This document shows positions 24,525-35,810 of a DNA stretch of 64,000 nucleotides, one piece after another (position 1 is the first letter of the stretch; each line of letters begins with the position of its first letter). The DNA comes from Lonicera japonica (Eukaryota; Streptophyta; Magnoliopsida; Dipsacales; Caprifoliaceae), in NCBI GenBank assembly GCA_021464415.1, contig CM038467.1, positions 48,359,715 through 48,423,714 of the forward strand, given 5' to 3'. The notes beneath the pieces are model-generated. The model was not told the DNA's origin. It did not search any database and saw only the letters and a list, made by a program, of their open reading frames with translations. The position numbers and the translations under genes were made by a program.

Positions 24525-25730
24525 ATTATTGGGTTGGAGCCCATATGTGCGGTTGGAGCCGCAGCGGTTGGAGCCGCAGCAGTTGGAGCCGCTTGATTAT
24601 CTTACGGGTTGGAGCCCGAGTCCCTGTACTAGATGAGGGTTGGAGCCCTCTTGATATTATAAGGGTTGTAGCCCTTCGGTTGCCTTCGAGATGACTATAC
24701 CTAATGTAGGATAATTGTTACCTTATATAGCCAACACATTATATTTACGTATTATGTTTAAACTTGCTTTTCAAATTATTAAATGTTGCATTTGAGATTT
24801 CTACACAAGTGGGGGAGATTTTCATGAAACCCTAGGTTTCTAGTGAAACATGTGGATTGGCTTAGGATAAACTCCAATTGGTTGTTGAGAATGATGGGTT
24901 AACACATATATTTCATGTATGTATGATTAATTTCATGTTTTCATCACACATGTTTGGAGATTCACAATGAACCCATTTTCTAGTTGCATGTTTAACCTAT
25001 GAATGGGAGGTTTTGGGGTTTGTGCATAGTAGATGCCTATTTGTGGGTTGGAAATGGTAGAAATACCTATATATCACATTAGTAACAAGTATCGAGTCCT
25101 ATTGAGGAGATTTCCTTAAAAACCCACAAAGACGGAACCGTACGTAGCGAATTATGAACTTGGCGCTCCTTGTAGATTATCGTTAATACTAGTAATGAGT
25201 ACGCTACTTAGGTACATTCTAATGGTGTGAGATATATATATGTAAATGAAGTTTATTGGCCATAAGATTTGATTATTGATATTATGATGAGGCTAAAGAA
25301 ATGAATTTCACTGTTCATGCTATGTGAATGACATGTTTAGCCCTTATGTTAATTTCTACACGTGTGATAGATTATGTGGGCTTGTGATATATATATATAT
25401 ATATATGATGAAATGGATATATTGATGTTGATATGATCACACGTGGTAGAATGATATTAATAATGATGTTGGGACATCTGTGTTATATATGCATGTTCTT
25501 GATTGATGTTTGGCCATCTATCTATGTGGACATTGATTGTAAGGTTGTAGCCTTACCAAGGAGGGTTGTAGCCCTACCTTATGATTGGGTTGTAGCCCAT
25601 TGAGTGCGGTTGTAGCCGCAGCGGTTGGAGCCGCTATGATTGAGTACCGGTACTCGTTATAACTGGAGTGGAGCCACCCTAAGCATATAAGGGAAAGGGC
25701 TACCCAGTATAGTGCGGTTGTAGCCGCCTG
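24525..25730. repeat. GGTTGGAGCC / GGTTGTAGCC repeat clusters in the solo LTR
   Basis: A decamer GGTTGKAGCC, often followed by GCAGC, recurs in two clusters (about 24,530-24,680 and 25,545-25,730). The reverse-oriented copy B LTR has a corresponding but strongly diverged region near 51,450-51,930. Function unknown. Confidence 0.65.
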
Positions 25731-27047
25731 TTATATTATCATATTGATGTATATTGCCTTCTCGCGGATGAGTTTCGTAGTCCTGCATTTATAGCTTCCC
25801 TGGCTTGCGGATTAGATCGTGTGGCTCTATTAACGGAATGGTGTTCCGGGAAGTAGTAGCCCTACACTTAGGTGAAACATCCTAAGGTAGTTCCGTCCTT
25901 GGAGGAACGTGCTTGTACGGGTGTTCTTCTTGTTAAGTATTTGGAGTGTTGTCCTCGGAAAAATGTCTTGCGTGGGTTTATCTCCAAATGAATTATAAGT
26001 AAGGACCGAGTCCCTGGGCAGTTCGCTCACTTGGAGGAGACATGATTAGTTTAGAGCTTGGGGTCCTTCGGGAACCGATGCTCTAAGCCTAGTGACCGCG
26101 GGGTGTAAGCTGAGGCTTTATACAAGAGATATGACATTGTGATCTTTATATGTTTGTTACTTGTATGGTTGATTGTATCATATCTCTTGTGGTTATTATC
26201 CTTATTCATGTGATTACGTCGAGATGATTGTATGACAAGCATTACACGGGTCAGTTGACTACGAGAAACGAATCCGTCATAGCATGATGGACCATATGAA
26301 GCTAGTGTTTATGATGAGATAGTTTTATACCAATGGTTCTCTGGTGATACGGGAATTAGTTGAGAGTATTCCATGGGACATCTAGGGACGTCTCAGTTAG
26401 TCGGATAGATAGCCTTCGGTGAATAAGGATGGGAATCCTAGTGGGGATCGGCATGCACTTGCGTGTAGATTGCATTGTTTTATAAACTTTTGTAGTAAAG
26501 AAAAGTAGTTATTTTCTATACAAAACTTATATAGTTCCCACTGAGCCCGGTTTTGGCTCATCCCATTTTCTAAACAGTTTTGCAGGTCAAGCATTGGGGA
26601 ATGGCGCGTGATCTACGAGTCTAGAGAACTCTGATGTCCATATGCTGTCTTTTGGGTCCTTTATGAAAAGGACCTCGTTGTATAAAATGATTGGTTATGT
26701 TGTTTTGTAAAAGATCTTTTGTAGAAGCTTTAATACCGGTTTTGATATGTGAACATCTTCGATGTAAACTTGTTAAGTTGATTTCTATATGTGGAGTTGT
26801 TTTAATGTGAATTGGTATATGATTGGTTTTGATTTTTACAGGGCGGTTTATTAACTGAATAAACTCTACATGCCAAAATTTTACAAAAAAAAAAAGGGAT
26901 TTGTTTATAATCAGGTTTTATTCAAGAAAAGTTTTTTTTAAAAAGTTGTGTTATATAAATTTAAACCCGCCGTCGCGCTCGGCATCCGTGATTAACCGTG
27001 TCCCGGAGGTGAAAATCTCATTACGGGATTCGGGGCGTCACAAGTAC

Positions 27048-28595
27048 CGGTGTTTTAATCGATACAAACCCCCAACTTTGTCCGCTAGTTAGACCCTCGA
27101 GATGTATGGTTCGGTGAGTCATTTTGATATCACATTAGAGTATGGTTCCGCAAAGTTGGTAAATAGAAATATAGGGAAATAAAAGTTGATTGAAAAGTAC
27201 GTTATTTTGGCACGTCCTCTATTAGTTTTATTAACGGAATGTGACGAAGGTCTCAAATTAATACAAACTAATTGTTTAAGTTTTGATTTGATTTGGAAAA
27301 AAAATTGTTTAGATGACACATTAAAATTTGTTAATAGTTAAGAAATCTAATTGGTTAAATACTCACCAAAGGTTATATTGAGAACAAAATTTCTCTTACA
27401 ATCACAATATATATTTAAGCTACAAAGTGAATCATAAATGTGCATACTTCAATATTTCTAATTATAGATTTTGTAAATATAGCTAACAATTTTATTTATC
27501 AATTTACATATAAATCAGACAAACCATTAGTTGTAGGTGAAGTGTTTCTTTCTCTTAATTTACAATGTGTGAAATTTGATCGTGGCATAAAGTTTTTTAC
27601 TTACTAATACATGCTTTTATACTACGTGATGGTGTTAAGTTGAATAGTTAAAGTGCATGCTCATGCCACAAAGATCATTGGTTGGTATTTTTGGAATATT
27701 GTATTCTAAGGGATTTTCCGTACGGTAAATCGGTATTTTGGTTTTTTTAGGAGTAATACCAAAACAAAACAAAATTAATTTGGTATTTTGAAATTTGGTA
27801 TTTCAAATTTTAGTACTTGAATATGCAATATCGAAACCATTTTTTTGGATTAATTTAGTCATTTCGGTAAAAACCATATCGATGATAATTTCAAATGGTA
27901 ATGGGAATGGGTATACTTTAATATCATTTGTAATCATGTGACACTGCAAGGGGAGATTCAAGATTTCACCAGTGGACTAGTATTAAAATATATATTTTTT
28001 GAGAAAATATTTATATAAAAAACTAACTTTTTTCAAATCATAAAAAAATTATATCGAAATTAATGGTGTGTTTGGTTTGGGATTGTATAAGTTAATTTTT
28101 ACTCAAATTTAGGAATGCAAAACACATGCTAAGGAATGTTAGTAAAAAATATATTGGGGAGTTAAATATATCAAAGTGGTCTACTGGTCAGGTGGAGGAA
28201 GAAATTTGCTATCTTCTTAATTAAGGGTAATTAAGGGTCAGTGGTTAAGGTGGACTGTGTGTTGGGCGGTTGAATTGAGAGGTGGACTATGAACTCGACT
28301 GGGCTGAGCTTCCCAACACATAACCATTGCTTTGGTAGCCACCCAATTTGAAGAAACGGAATGAAAATGCTGTAAAAACAAAATTTGAATAATTTTTGGG
28401 TTCATTTGCGTCACGGCTCTTTAACGCATTTTACAATCTGATCTCTTTTATACAAATAATTCATCATGTCACACTACTCCCAAAATAAAACAGCGCATAA
28501 ATGCGACCTTTCTTTGCACCGAAGAGAGGCCAATAACACACGTATAAGTTCGACCAATTTTGCTCGGAATACATGGGGTTTCTTGAAATTAAAAT
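27048..28595. other. Non-coding segment with a diverged copy of the plus-strand kinase upstream region
   Basis: 27,115-27,620 is a diverged duplicate of 29,450-29,870, the sequence just upstream of the plus-strand kinase TM exon. No coding exon follows it here. From about 27,990 the sequence is again collinear with copy B (from about 61,110). Confidence 0.65.
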
Positions 28596-28851
28596 AAGGG
28601 TAAATTACCAAAAAATACAATGTACTTTCCTAGTTTTGACAATTTGGGTAATGTGCAATTTTTTTAACATTAGAAACATTGTACTTTATTTATTTTTTCA
28701 TTTTGAGTGATTTTATTTACAATTTTGGGGGTTGTTTTTACCCAAAATGAAAAAATAAATAAAGTACAATGTTTGTAATGTGGAAAAAATTTACATTACC
28801 CAAATTGTAAAAACGGGTAAAATACAATGTATTTTTTGGTAATTTACCCTT
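28596..28851. mobile_element. Foldback MITE, copy A
   Basis: A 256-bp element with long terminal inverted repeats starting AAGGGTAAATTACC and ending GGTAATTTACCCTT; the arms are about 105-110 bp. The loop (about 28,705-28,743) is in the opposite orientation to the loop of the orthologous element in copy B (61,693-61,950). Family not identified. Confidence 0.82.
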
Positions 28852-29906
28852 AAAGTAAGTAGAGAGAAGACAGATTTTTCTTCTCTTTCAAAATGTAAGA
28901 TTAGAACATTGAAATTACTAGTTTTATCTTCAAAACCAATATTTTATTTTATTTTTGAAAATAGCGTGTTGAAAAAAATTTGAGTGGAAAAATAAAATAA
29001 ATAAAAGAATTTATTTGTGTCTAGAAGAAAATAAAATGATTCTTTTGTAAAGGAAAAGTAGAATGTGCTAGTATGTTTTCATCTTACTCCTCTCTCTACC
29101 AACTCCAGCATATATATATATATATATGTATATTCACAACAGAGAATTATATCTTCATTAATCTCTCTTTATGTCTAATTGTAAGTCTTATTAGTTTTCA
29201 TAATATGCTACAAGACATTAAGTGTGGATTAATATGGTTTAATTATGACACACAAATAAATAAGACATTAATTATAAATATTAATATTTTATTTTTGAAA
29301 ATCTTCCAATCAAATATATATACTTGTGATTCCTTTTTAAATTTTTTTTATATATACGCGCAAGTTCTAACATCTTCCATTTTTTTGGTAGAATAAAGTT
29401 CGTTTATGTTTTAATTTCTTTTGTTTTTTAAATCGGAAAAAAAATCATAAACGGTGAGTCATTTGGATATCGCGTTAGAGAGTTACGGTCTGGCAAAGTT
29501 GGTTAATAAAAATAAAGTGCAAAGTTTGTTATTTCGGCACCTCCTCCGTAAGTTTTAAAAAAATATAGTCTAGATGACACATTGACAATTGTTAATAGTT
29601 AAGGTATCAAATTGGTTAAATGCTCACCAAAGGTTCTATTGAGAACAAGATTTCTCTTGCAATCTAAAATAGTTAAGCTACAAAGTGAATCATAAGCAAG
29701 CATACTTCAGTAATTGTAATTATAGATTTTGTAAATATAGCTAACAATTTTATTTATCATTTTACAGGTAAATCAAACAAGCCATTAGTTGCAGGTGAAG
29801 TGTTTCTTGTTCTTAATTTACAATATGTGAAATTTGATCGTAGCATGAAGTTTATTACTTACAAATACTTGCTTTTGTATATATATATATATGTTTATGT
29901 GTGCAA
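28852..29906. other. Upstream or intronic region of the plus-strand kinase, copy A
   Basis: Collinear with B 61,951-63,286. It ends in a pyrimidine-poor region and the former splice acceptor at 29,905-29,906, which reads CAA rather than CAG. No ectodomain exon was found upstream within copy A on this strand. Confidence 0.6.
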
Positions 29907-30674
29907 GTGAGGTCTTGGGTTATTTTCTTTGTCTGCTACTGGTCATTGTACTCTACATAGTCTGGAGCTCAAAATAAAACAGACAGAGAGAACCAAGTAA
30001 AGGTTGAAAATTTCTTGGCAGATTACAGAACACTCAAGCCTGCAAGATATTCTTACGCAGATATCAAAAGGATAACCTATCAGTACAAGGATAAATTTGG
30101 CGAAGGAGGTTACAGAACGGTGTATAAAAGAAAGCTTTCCGATGAAATTTTTGTAGCAGTTAAGGTCCTCAACAATGTCAAAGGGAACGGAGAAGAATTT
30201 ATTAACGAAGTTGGAACAATTGGCAGAATTCACCACGTTCATGTGGTTCGTTTGCTTGGCTACTGTGCTGACGGATTTAGGCGAGCACTTGTTTACGAAT
30301 TCCTACCCAATGATTCTATAAAGTTCATATTTAACAATACATTGCTTGGGTGGGAGAAGCTTCAAGACATTGCTTTGGGCATAGCAAGAGGAATTGAATA
30401 TCTCCACCAGGAGTGTGACCAACGAATCGTACATTTCGACATTAAACCCCACAATATCTTGTTGAACCAAAACATGAATCCAAAGATCTCTGATTTCAGT
30501 CATGCCAAGTTGTGTTCCAAGGAACACATCGCGGTCTCTATGACCGTAGCTAGGGGGACCATGGGCTATATGACAAATCCTTTTACTGCTGCTACAAAGC
30601 GAACAATAACAAATGCAGGCCCACATGGAAGAGTTGTTGAACAAGAGTTGTCAGTCATCTTAGAGTTAGAGTGA
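29907..30674 (+). pseudogene. LRK10L kinase pseudogene, copy A plus strand
   Basis: A TM-plus-kinase exon related to the neighbouring LRK10L gene. Lesions are multiple. The splice acceptor has changed (A at 29,906 where copy B has G). One extra A at 29,971-29,974 shifts the frame after the TM helix. The P-loop reads GEGGYRTVYKR in place of GEGGYGTVYKG. The DFG motif reads DFS (30,492-30,500). Kinase homology stops abruptly at about 30,572, before the APE motif, and the frame continues into unrelated sequence up to a stop at 30,674. Positions that remain include the lysine of VAVK and HFDIKPHN. No ectodomain exon is visible. A truncated cytosolic product from the Met at 30,015 is possible on paper but would be kinase-dead. 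Confidence 0.85.
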
Positions 30675-32142
30675 AACTCCCAAGTTACTAAAGTTGGCAG
30701 TCATGAATTACTGGTCTATTAGTTATTTTCTTGTAATCATAGGCTTTGTGAGTAGTTTCTCGAAGTTGTACTTCTGAGCATATATAAAATAAAATTATTG
30801 ATTTTCCATTCCACCTTATTGGATCATTATCAGTTTAATGAGCTACAAAAATTTCAGAATACAAAGACTGAAGACATAAATGAAGCTCAGGTAATTTAAA
30901 ATGTTCCAAAAAAGAGGATACATACCCATCGGTAAATATAATTGCAACACTTTTTGGATGACAAAGTACTGCTATCCAAGTTTTGTATTGTAGTTTAAAC
31001 AAAATATAGATTTTCAGACTGGCTGTACAATTAACATTTACAATGAAGAGAAGCTACATTTTATTGGGAAAATGTTAACATGTTTACCTTAGTGAAAATA
31101 CCGTTGACAAAAAGAATGTGCTTATGCACGAGAGTCGGTGTCACACTAAATACATGGGGGGACCTTTTCTAGATACTTGGTTGTTCAGGATACTTCCTAT
31201 AACTGAGAGACTGCACGGAATGGCTGTTCGAGCACAAAAAACTAACAGCGGAGCAGTAGACTTAGTCGACACACAAAAGAAGAGACATCTCAGATCAGCT
31301 AGAGTATGAGTATGCTAAAAATAAAGATATGTGTTGCAGAGTAGTTTGTCTAATCCAAACAGAAAACTATAGAAGTCAGAGGATCAAGATATGAAAAGTA
31401 GCTAATAATGGTGACAAATACAATGAGAGAATACAGATGAGGTGGATGGAGAAACTTATTGTTTACTCGTTCTTTTGTTTGAATAACACAGGGGAACTAA
31501 AGTCATTATAACACAAGAAGTTCTCGATGAATCTTCAATACTCGTATACCTGGATCCACAGCGGATCCACAGCAGTTCCACATTGCAACTTAAAGCAAGA
31601 AACTGGCCTGGGCCTACCAATCCGAAGGACATGTAGCTCCTAGTCAAAACCCTACATTCATCACTTATTTCATAACTAGACCATTCTCCATCAAACAAAC
31701 ATACATTTAAGATAGTTTCAAGTGTATCATATATATGTGTTTTCAGGTTCAAATCTTAGTTCAATTATTATTTTTCATTTCTGAAGCATGAAGGGTAATT
31801 CAGTAATTTCATGTGCATACCAAAAAAATGACCTGATGCATGTGCAGTGTGAATCCGTGATAATAGGTATATTTTTAAAACTAGTTTAGACTGTGAGTCT
31901 GTGATGGTGTTTGGTTGAATAGTTAAAGTGCACGTTCATGTCGCAAATATCCTTGGTTCAAAACTCACGCAAATTTGGTTTTTCCTAAATCAGCTTAAGG
32001 ATAATATTAAGAGTCATGTTTCCATTTTGGCACAAAATTGATGTACCAAATCTCCCCATACTAAGTAACTTTTATTCTTGACCGTCAGTTACGTTGAAAT
32101 TAGAGAAAAACGTTATGAGTGAAACTGAGATTGAATACACAC
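30675..32142. other. Region between kinase pseudogene and mevalonate kinase remnant, no gene
   Basis: No recognisable exon. Further mevalonate kinase exons expected downstream of exon 2 on the minus strand were looked for here and not found. A tRNA-like SINE fragment lies around 31,890-31,970 (B-box-like GGTTCAAAACTC) and resembles 27,630-27,690. Confidence 0.55.
31880..31980 (+). repeat. tRNA-related SINE fragment
   Basis: The phrase GAATAGTTAAAGTGCA followed by a B-box-like GGTTCAAAACTC occurs here and, degraded, at 27,630-27,690. This fits a tRNA-derived SINE head. No tail or target duplication was identified. Confidence 0.35.
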
Positions 32143-32386
32143 CCTTGGATAGACATGTATAGCAATAGAAAAGCTCTAACTCCAGCAGCAAGTCCAACTT
32201 TTGCCTCTGGAATATTCTGCACTTCAACTAGACCAGCAATTGACTTAATGGTATCCAATGAGCAAGATCTGGGTGATGAAGCAACACAACCACCCAATTC
32301 AGGAAGTGCCTCTTTTATCCTCCCAATTGGCCACAAAAATTCTAAGGTCACATCCTTGAGCTGGAGATTTAGTGTATCATCATTAT

Positions 32387-33108
32387 CTACCAAAGAAAAA
32401 GATCCGATGCAAAAGGAAATTTGATCAATAGAGAGCACTAAGTACCCAATAGTATATTGACAAAAAAAGCATCAGATATGGAATCTTACGATAGTAAATA
32501 AGTTTTATCTTGAACAGCGACGCTTAATTTGGGATAAAGGGAGTAACATGAGTATATAATAGCATGAAAGCAACTAATTGCTTAAAAGGCTTGTATTTTT
32601 ATGTGTACGGGTTTGGCAAGAAAAAAGTGAGTACTAAAAGTAAAATAGAAATAAGATACAAAGAAGATAATGTAAGTGAAAGGTAGAATTTATCGGTTGA
32701 ATAACATAATCGCAAACTGTCATTCTACAAAGAGAACAAACTTTTCATGTTTCTATGTAGGCTGTGACAACTAAGACACTTACGTTTCTTTACAATTACA
32801 AAAAAGGTCTGATTCCCCAAAACTTTTTAAACTTTGAATTGAAACAAACAAAGCTATGGCAAATGAAATCTTGAACAAGGCAAAAAATTAGGTGTGGATA
32901 CACCCCCCGCACACGAAAGGATAAACAACCTCTCCACTACCGTTCCAATCTTTTTGACACCTTTTCAATTAGGGGTTCCCAAAAACCAACACTAAGTGGA
33001 TTTCGGCTCAAAGCTATCTCAAAGGAAGAACAAGATTTGTTAATTTCATTATTTGTCAAAGTAAATGTACAGTATCAAAGGACAATCTTACCTCCAACAG
33101 TCTAAAAT
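32387..33108 (-). other. Intron portion of the mevalonate kinase remnant
   Basis: Non-coding. 32,880-33,108 is duplicated at about 37,910-38,115 together with exon 1, so the tandem copy includes intron sequence. It ends at the retroelement target duplication AAAAT (33,104-33,108). Confidence 0.65.
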
Positions 33109-33648
33109 TGACGTAGCGGAAAGCTATGGAATGGGATATAATCTCACAATATAGAGAAAAACACTCAAAATTTTATTAAAGATGAACTGCCTAAACGATT
33201 ACAAAGAGATTCTCTTATAAGAGATTACAAAATGAAAGAAAAGGAAACAAATTCGAAATAATTCAAAAAACTGCCAAAAATAGGAAATCGCAGAAATCTT
33301 GGGATTCTGCAGTGCTGATGTTAGGGATCGCGCGGGATTTGACGGAAGTCAAATCTGACTTTCCAAGCTTTTTCCTTGAAACTTTTGCATATGATTCTTG
33401 ATCTTTGTGCTTCATGGATTTACATTGCTAGCTTGTGGGTGATGAGATTGATCTTCTTGTCTTGTCCAACGCTTGTAGAAGAATGATCTAAATTCGGGTA
33501 GATAGGTTTTAGTCGAATACTTCGTTGACTTGATCGGATATTGATTGAATGATCCTTGTCAAACTTCCTTTGAGCAATCATGCTATTCTTGATTTTCCAA
33601 ATAAGAAATCTATAATCTTATATCAAGAACATGTTAAATTACACATGA

Positions 33649-34698
33649 TTAATTTATTGTTATTATCAAAATAAGATTAAGACCTTCAAGGTCAACAGTC
33701 TTCTCTTGACTCCCCCCCACATTTCGATTATTAGGAGTTTGAGAATTCACTATAGGTTGCTTACTCTTCTCTTGGGAGAAACGACTGAATGGAAAAGAGC
33801 TACGAGAACCAGATCTTGTTTTAGCCCTCTCTAATAAGGCTTCCGCCCGTTCTGACGCTGTTACCACATCTGACAGTTTATACAAAGGCTGTAAAGCTAC
33901 TTTCTCTTCTATATCCCAGCGCAGCCCACCTTTGAAACGGGCCGCCATTTGTATTTCTGATTCCACTAGATTGTTCCGAGATGAGAGCCTATAGAATTCC
34001 TCAGCATAGTCGGCGACTGATCGGCTCCCCTGGTTGCAATCTTGGTACTGCTGATAAAGGACCTGTTCATAATCTGGTGGTAAGTAACGAGCCTTAAGCA
34101 ACTTCCTCATCTTGACCCATGTAGTCACCGGATCTTTCCCCTGCCGCGCACGAGACGTCTTTATTTGATCCCACCACGCGGATGCACCGCCTTTGAGCTT
34201 ATAGGCCACCAACTTCACTTGCCTTTCTTTTGGGATCCTCATATAGTCAAAGAAACGTTCAACCTCTGTGATCCAATCTAGGAATTCTTCTATACGAAGA
34301 TGACCTTGGAAACTAGGGAGGTCGATCTTCATACAAAAATCTCTGGAATCGTCATCTTCATACTCACGGTACCTTCCTTGGTTATTCCCAAACGCGTGAA
34401 CACCGTGATTTTCTCTACCACCGTTGTTGTTTTCCGCGTAGGCTGGTTGCCTATACGGTCGGTCTGGGTTGCGATTGTAAACAGCGTGTCCACGATCACC
34501 GTCGTTGGGCAGTCTGTTCTCCTCGCGGCGTAGTTCCATTGCTGTCAATCGAGCGAGCACCGCCTGCACAGAAGCGTTTAGATCTTGCATCGTCTGATTA
34601 ACTTCACCCTGGAACTCCATAAACTCGGCTCTCGAAAGAGTCTCTCCCTCACGATCATCGTCATTTGAGGGGTTGCCACCGTTGCGACGATTTGCCAT
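33649..34698 (-). CDS. Retrotransposon gag protein (Ty3/gypsy type), no pol
   Basis: Structural gag protein of about 349 residues. The Met at 34,698 (MANRRNGG) is preferred as start because the upstream Met at 34,743 overlaps the LTR/primer site. An acidic, disordered N-terminal region is followed by the Retrotrans_gag domain (DWITEVERFF..., GGASAWWDQ, LLKARYLPPDYEQVLYQQYQ). The C-terminal part is basic and Ser/Arg-rich. No CCHC zinc knuckle is seen before the stop, so the C-terminus is probably truncated, consistent with deletion of pol. The frame is open throughout. It could supply or use gag in trans, but this is inference. Confidence 0.8.
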   Translation of the reverse strand: MANRRNGGNPSNDDDREGETLSRAEFMEFQGEVNQTMQDLNASVQAVLARLTAMELRREENRLPNDGDRGHAVYNRNPDRPYRQPAYAENNNGGRENHGVHAFGNNQGRYREYEDDDSRDFCMKIDLPSFQGHLRIEEFLDWITEVERFFDYMRIPKERQVKLVAYKLKGGASAWWDQIKTSRARQGKDPVTTWVKMRKLLKARYLPPDYEQVLYQQYQDCNQGSRSVADYAEEFYRLSSRNNLVESEIQMAARFKGGLRWDIEEKVALQPLYKLSDVVTASERAEALLERAKTRSGSRSSFPFSRFSQEKSKQPIVNSQTPNNRNVGGSQEKTVDLEGLNLILIITIN

Positions 34699-34730
34699 CA
34701 GGTTAAGGCGAATCTGGGATCCGAAACTTA

Positions 34731-34742
34731 CCTCTGATACCA
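34731..34742 (-). promoter_or_regulatory. Primer-binding site of the gag-only retroelement
   Basis: The minus strand reads TGGTATCAGAGG, complementary to the 3' end of initiator tRNA-Met except for the last base. It lies two bases inside the 5' LTR end (CTACGTCA at 34,745). Confidence 0.85.
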
Positions 34743-35594
34743 ACTGACGTAGCGGAAAGCTATGGAATGGGATATAATCTCACAATATAGAGAAAAACAC
34801 TCAAAATTTTATTAAAGATGAACTGCCTAAACGATTACAAAGAGATTCTCTTATAAGAGATTACAAAATGAAAGAAAAGGAAACAAATTCGAAATAATTC
34901 AAAAAACTGCCAAAAATAGGAAATCGCAGAAATCTTGGGATTCTGCAGTGCTGATGTTAGGGATCGCGCGGGATTTGACGGAAGTCAAATCTGACTTTCC
35001 AAACTCAACTTATTGCGTAATTAAAACCTGCCTTAAATAGTAAATATGCGGATTCGGGGGCCTAAATGAAGGATTTTGGCCAAAAAACGACGTGCATCAC
35101 CGCCAGAGGCAGTGACTTGATTTCTCTGGGCCGTTTTGGGTCAAACTAGCCAGGCCCCACGTAATTCTGGTCTCGTCACTTTTTGGGCCAGCCAGGCTTA
35201 CGACGATCCAGTGCTGTTAAATACAGGTCCGCTACCTGTTCTACATCAAAAATAGTCATGCTTCATAAGGGCACGAAACATACAAACCCCAAACAAGGGA
35301 TAATGTAATACAAGAAAATTAGAGTGAGTCTCATTCCGGTTAAGCCCAATAATTTGATAGCTATGATCATGATGGTGACAAATTCCATATGAATAGACTC
35401 TGAATCACAAACATTTCTACAAAATTTAGGGAATAATAATAAAGCCTATAGACATACCCGAAGGAAGAGAGAGAAATGTAGGCGTGGAGATCAATGGAGG
35501 CAGCCACCGCCGCAAATCCGTGAACGACGGCGTGTTCTCCGGCGAGTATCATCTTATTCTTACCCGGAGCTCTCGCTCTAACCCACATATTCAC

Positions 35595-35810
35595 TCACTG
35601 ATCTCAACTATCTCTCCAACAAAGCAAAAATGTGTAGATTCGCAGTCTCTAATTCTTTGAATTCTCGTTCGCAGTTATGAACTTGGGGATTCGTAGTTTC
35701 CGACTGTCTACTGTGGTCTGCGGACAACAAAAGTGATGGTAGGATCACGACAAATGGCGCGTACGAGTTGAATAGTAAATGTCAAATATATCCCTGCTCA
35801 AAATATAATT
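35595..35810. other. Upstream flank of mevalonate kinase exon 1, copy A'
   Basis: Non-coding and similar to 38,478-38,570 upstream of the second exon 1 copy. It would hold the promoter and 5' UTR of the ancestral gene. No TATA box is clear. Confidence 0.4.

Larger units (their letters stand above)
23237..27042 (+). mobile_element. Solo LTR, 3.8 kb, probably Ty3/gypsy
   Basis: Starts TGTAATACTCGG and ends GGGGCGTCACA, with an exact 5-bp target duplication AGTAC at 23,232-23,236 and 27,043-27,047. There is no primer-binding site, gag, pol or second LTR, so this is a solo LTR left by LTR-LTR recombination. The same family occurs in reverse orientation in copy B (41,189-56,606). The length and termini suggest a long-LTR chromovirus such as Tekay/Del, by resemblance only. 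Internal features include four palindromes near 23,636-23,742 and GGTTGKAGCC repeats near 24,530-24,680 and 25,540-25,730. The open frames inside are repeat-driven. Confidence 0.9.
33109..35248 (-). mobile_element. Non-autonomous gag-only LTR retroelement
   Basis: Bounded by TG..CA with a perfect 5-bp target duplication AAAAT (33,104-33,108 and 35,249-35,253). The empty site is preserved in the tandem copy near 38,110 (TCTAAAATAGTCATG). On the minus strand the order is 5' LTR (35,248-34,745, 504 bp), a primer-binding site matching initiator tRNA-Met (34,742-34,731, TGGTATCAGAGG), gag, then a 3' LTR. The 3' LTR matches the 5' LTR only over 33,109-33,366; 33,367-33,648 differs. No protease, reverse transcriptase or integrase sequence is present. 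Confidence 0.9.
32143..35594 (-). pseudogene. Mevalonate kinase remnant: exons 1 and 2 only
   Basis: Mevalonate kinase phosphorylates mevalonate in the cytosolic isoprenoid pathway. Exon 1 (35,594-35,458) encodes the N-terminus with RARAPGKNKMILAGEHAVVHG, the family's start and first motif; the two extra residues (NK) after APGK look like an insertion. Exon 2 (32,386-32,143) encodes DNDDTLNLQLKDVTLEF and continues to the segment preceding the GHMP ATP-binding motif. Exon phases do not join cleanly here, and no later exons, including the glycine-rich GHMP motif, were found up to 30,700. A gag-only retroelement occupies the intron (33,109-35,248). This is best read as a partial, dead gene copy. 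Confidence 0.8.

Noticed and set aside
33649..34743. Longer gag start at 34,743
   Set aside because: This Met overlaps the LTR/primer-binding-site junction, so the Met at 34,698 is the better start.
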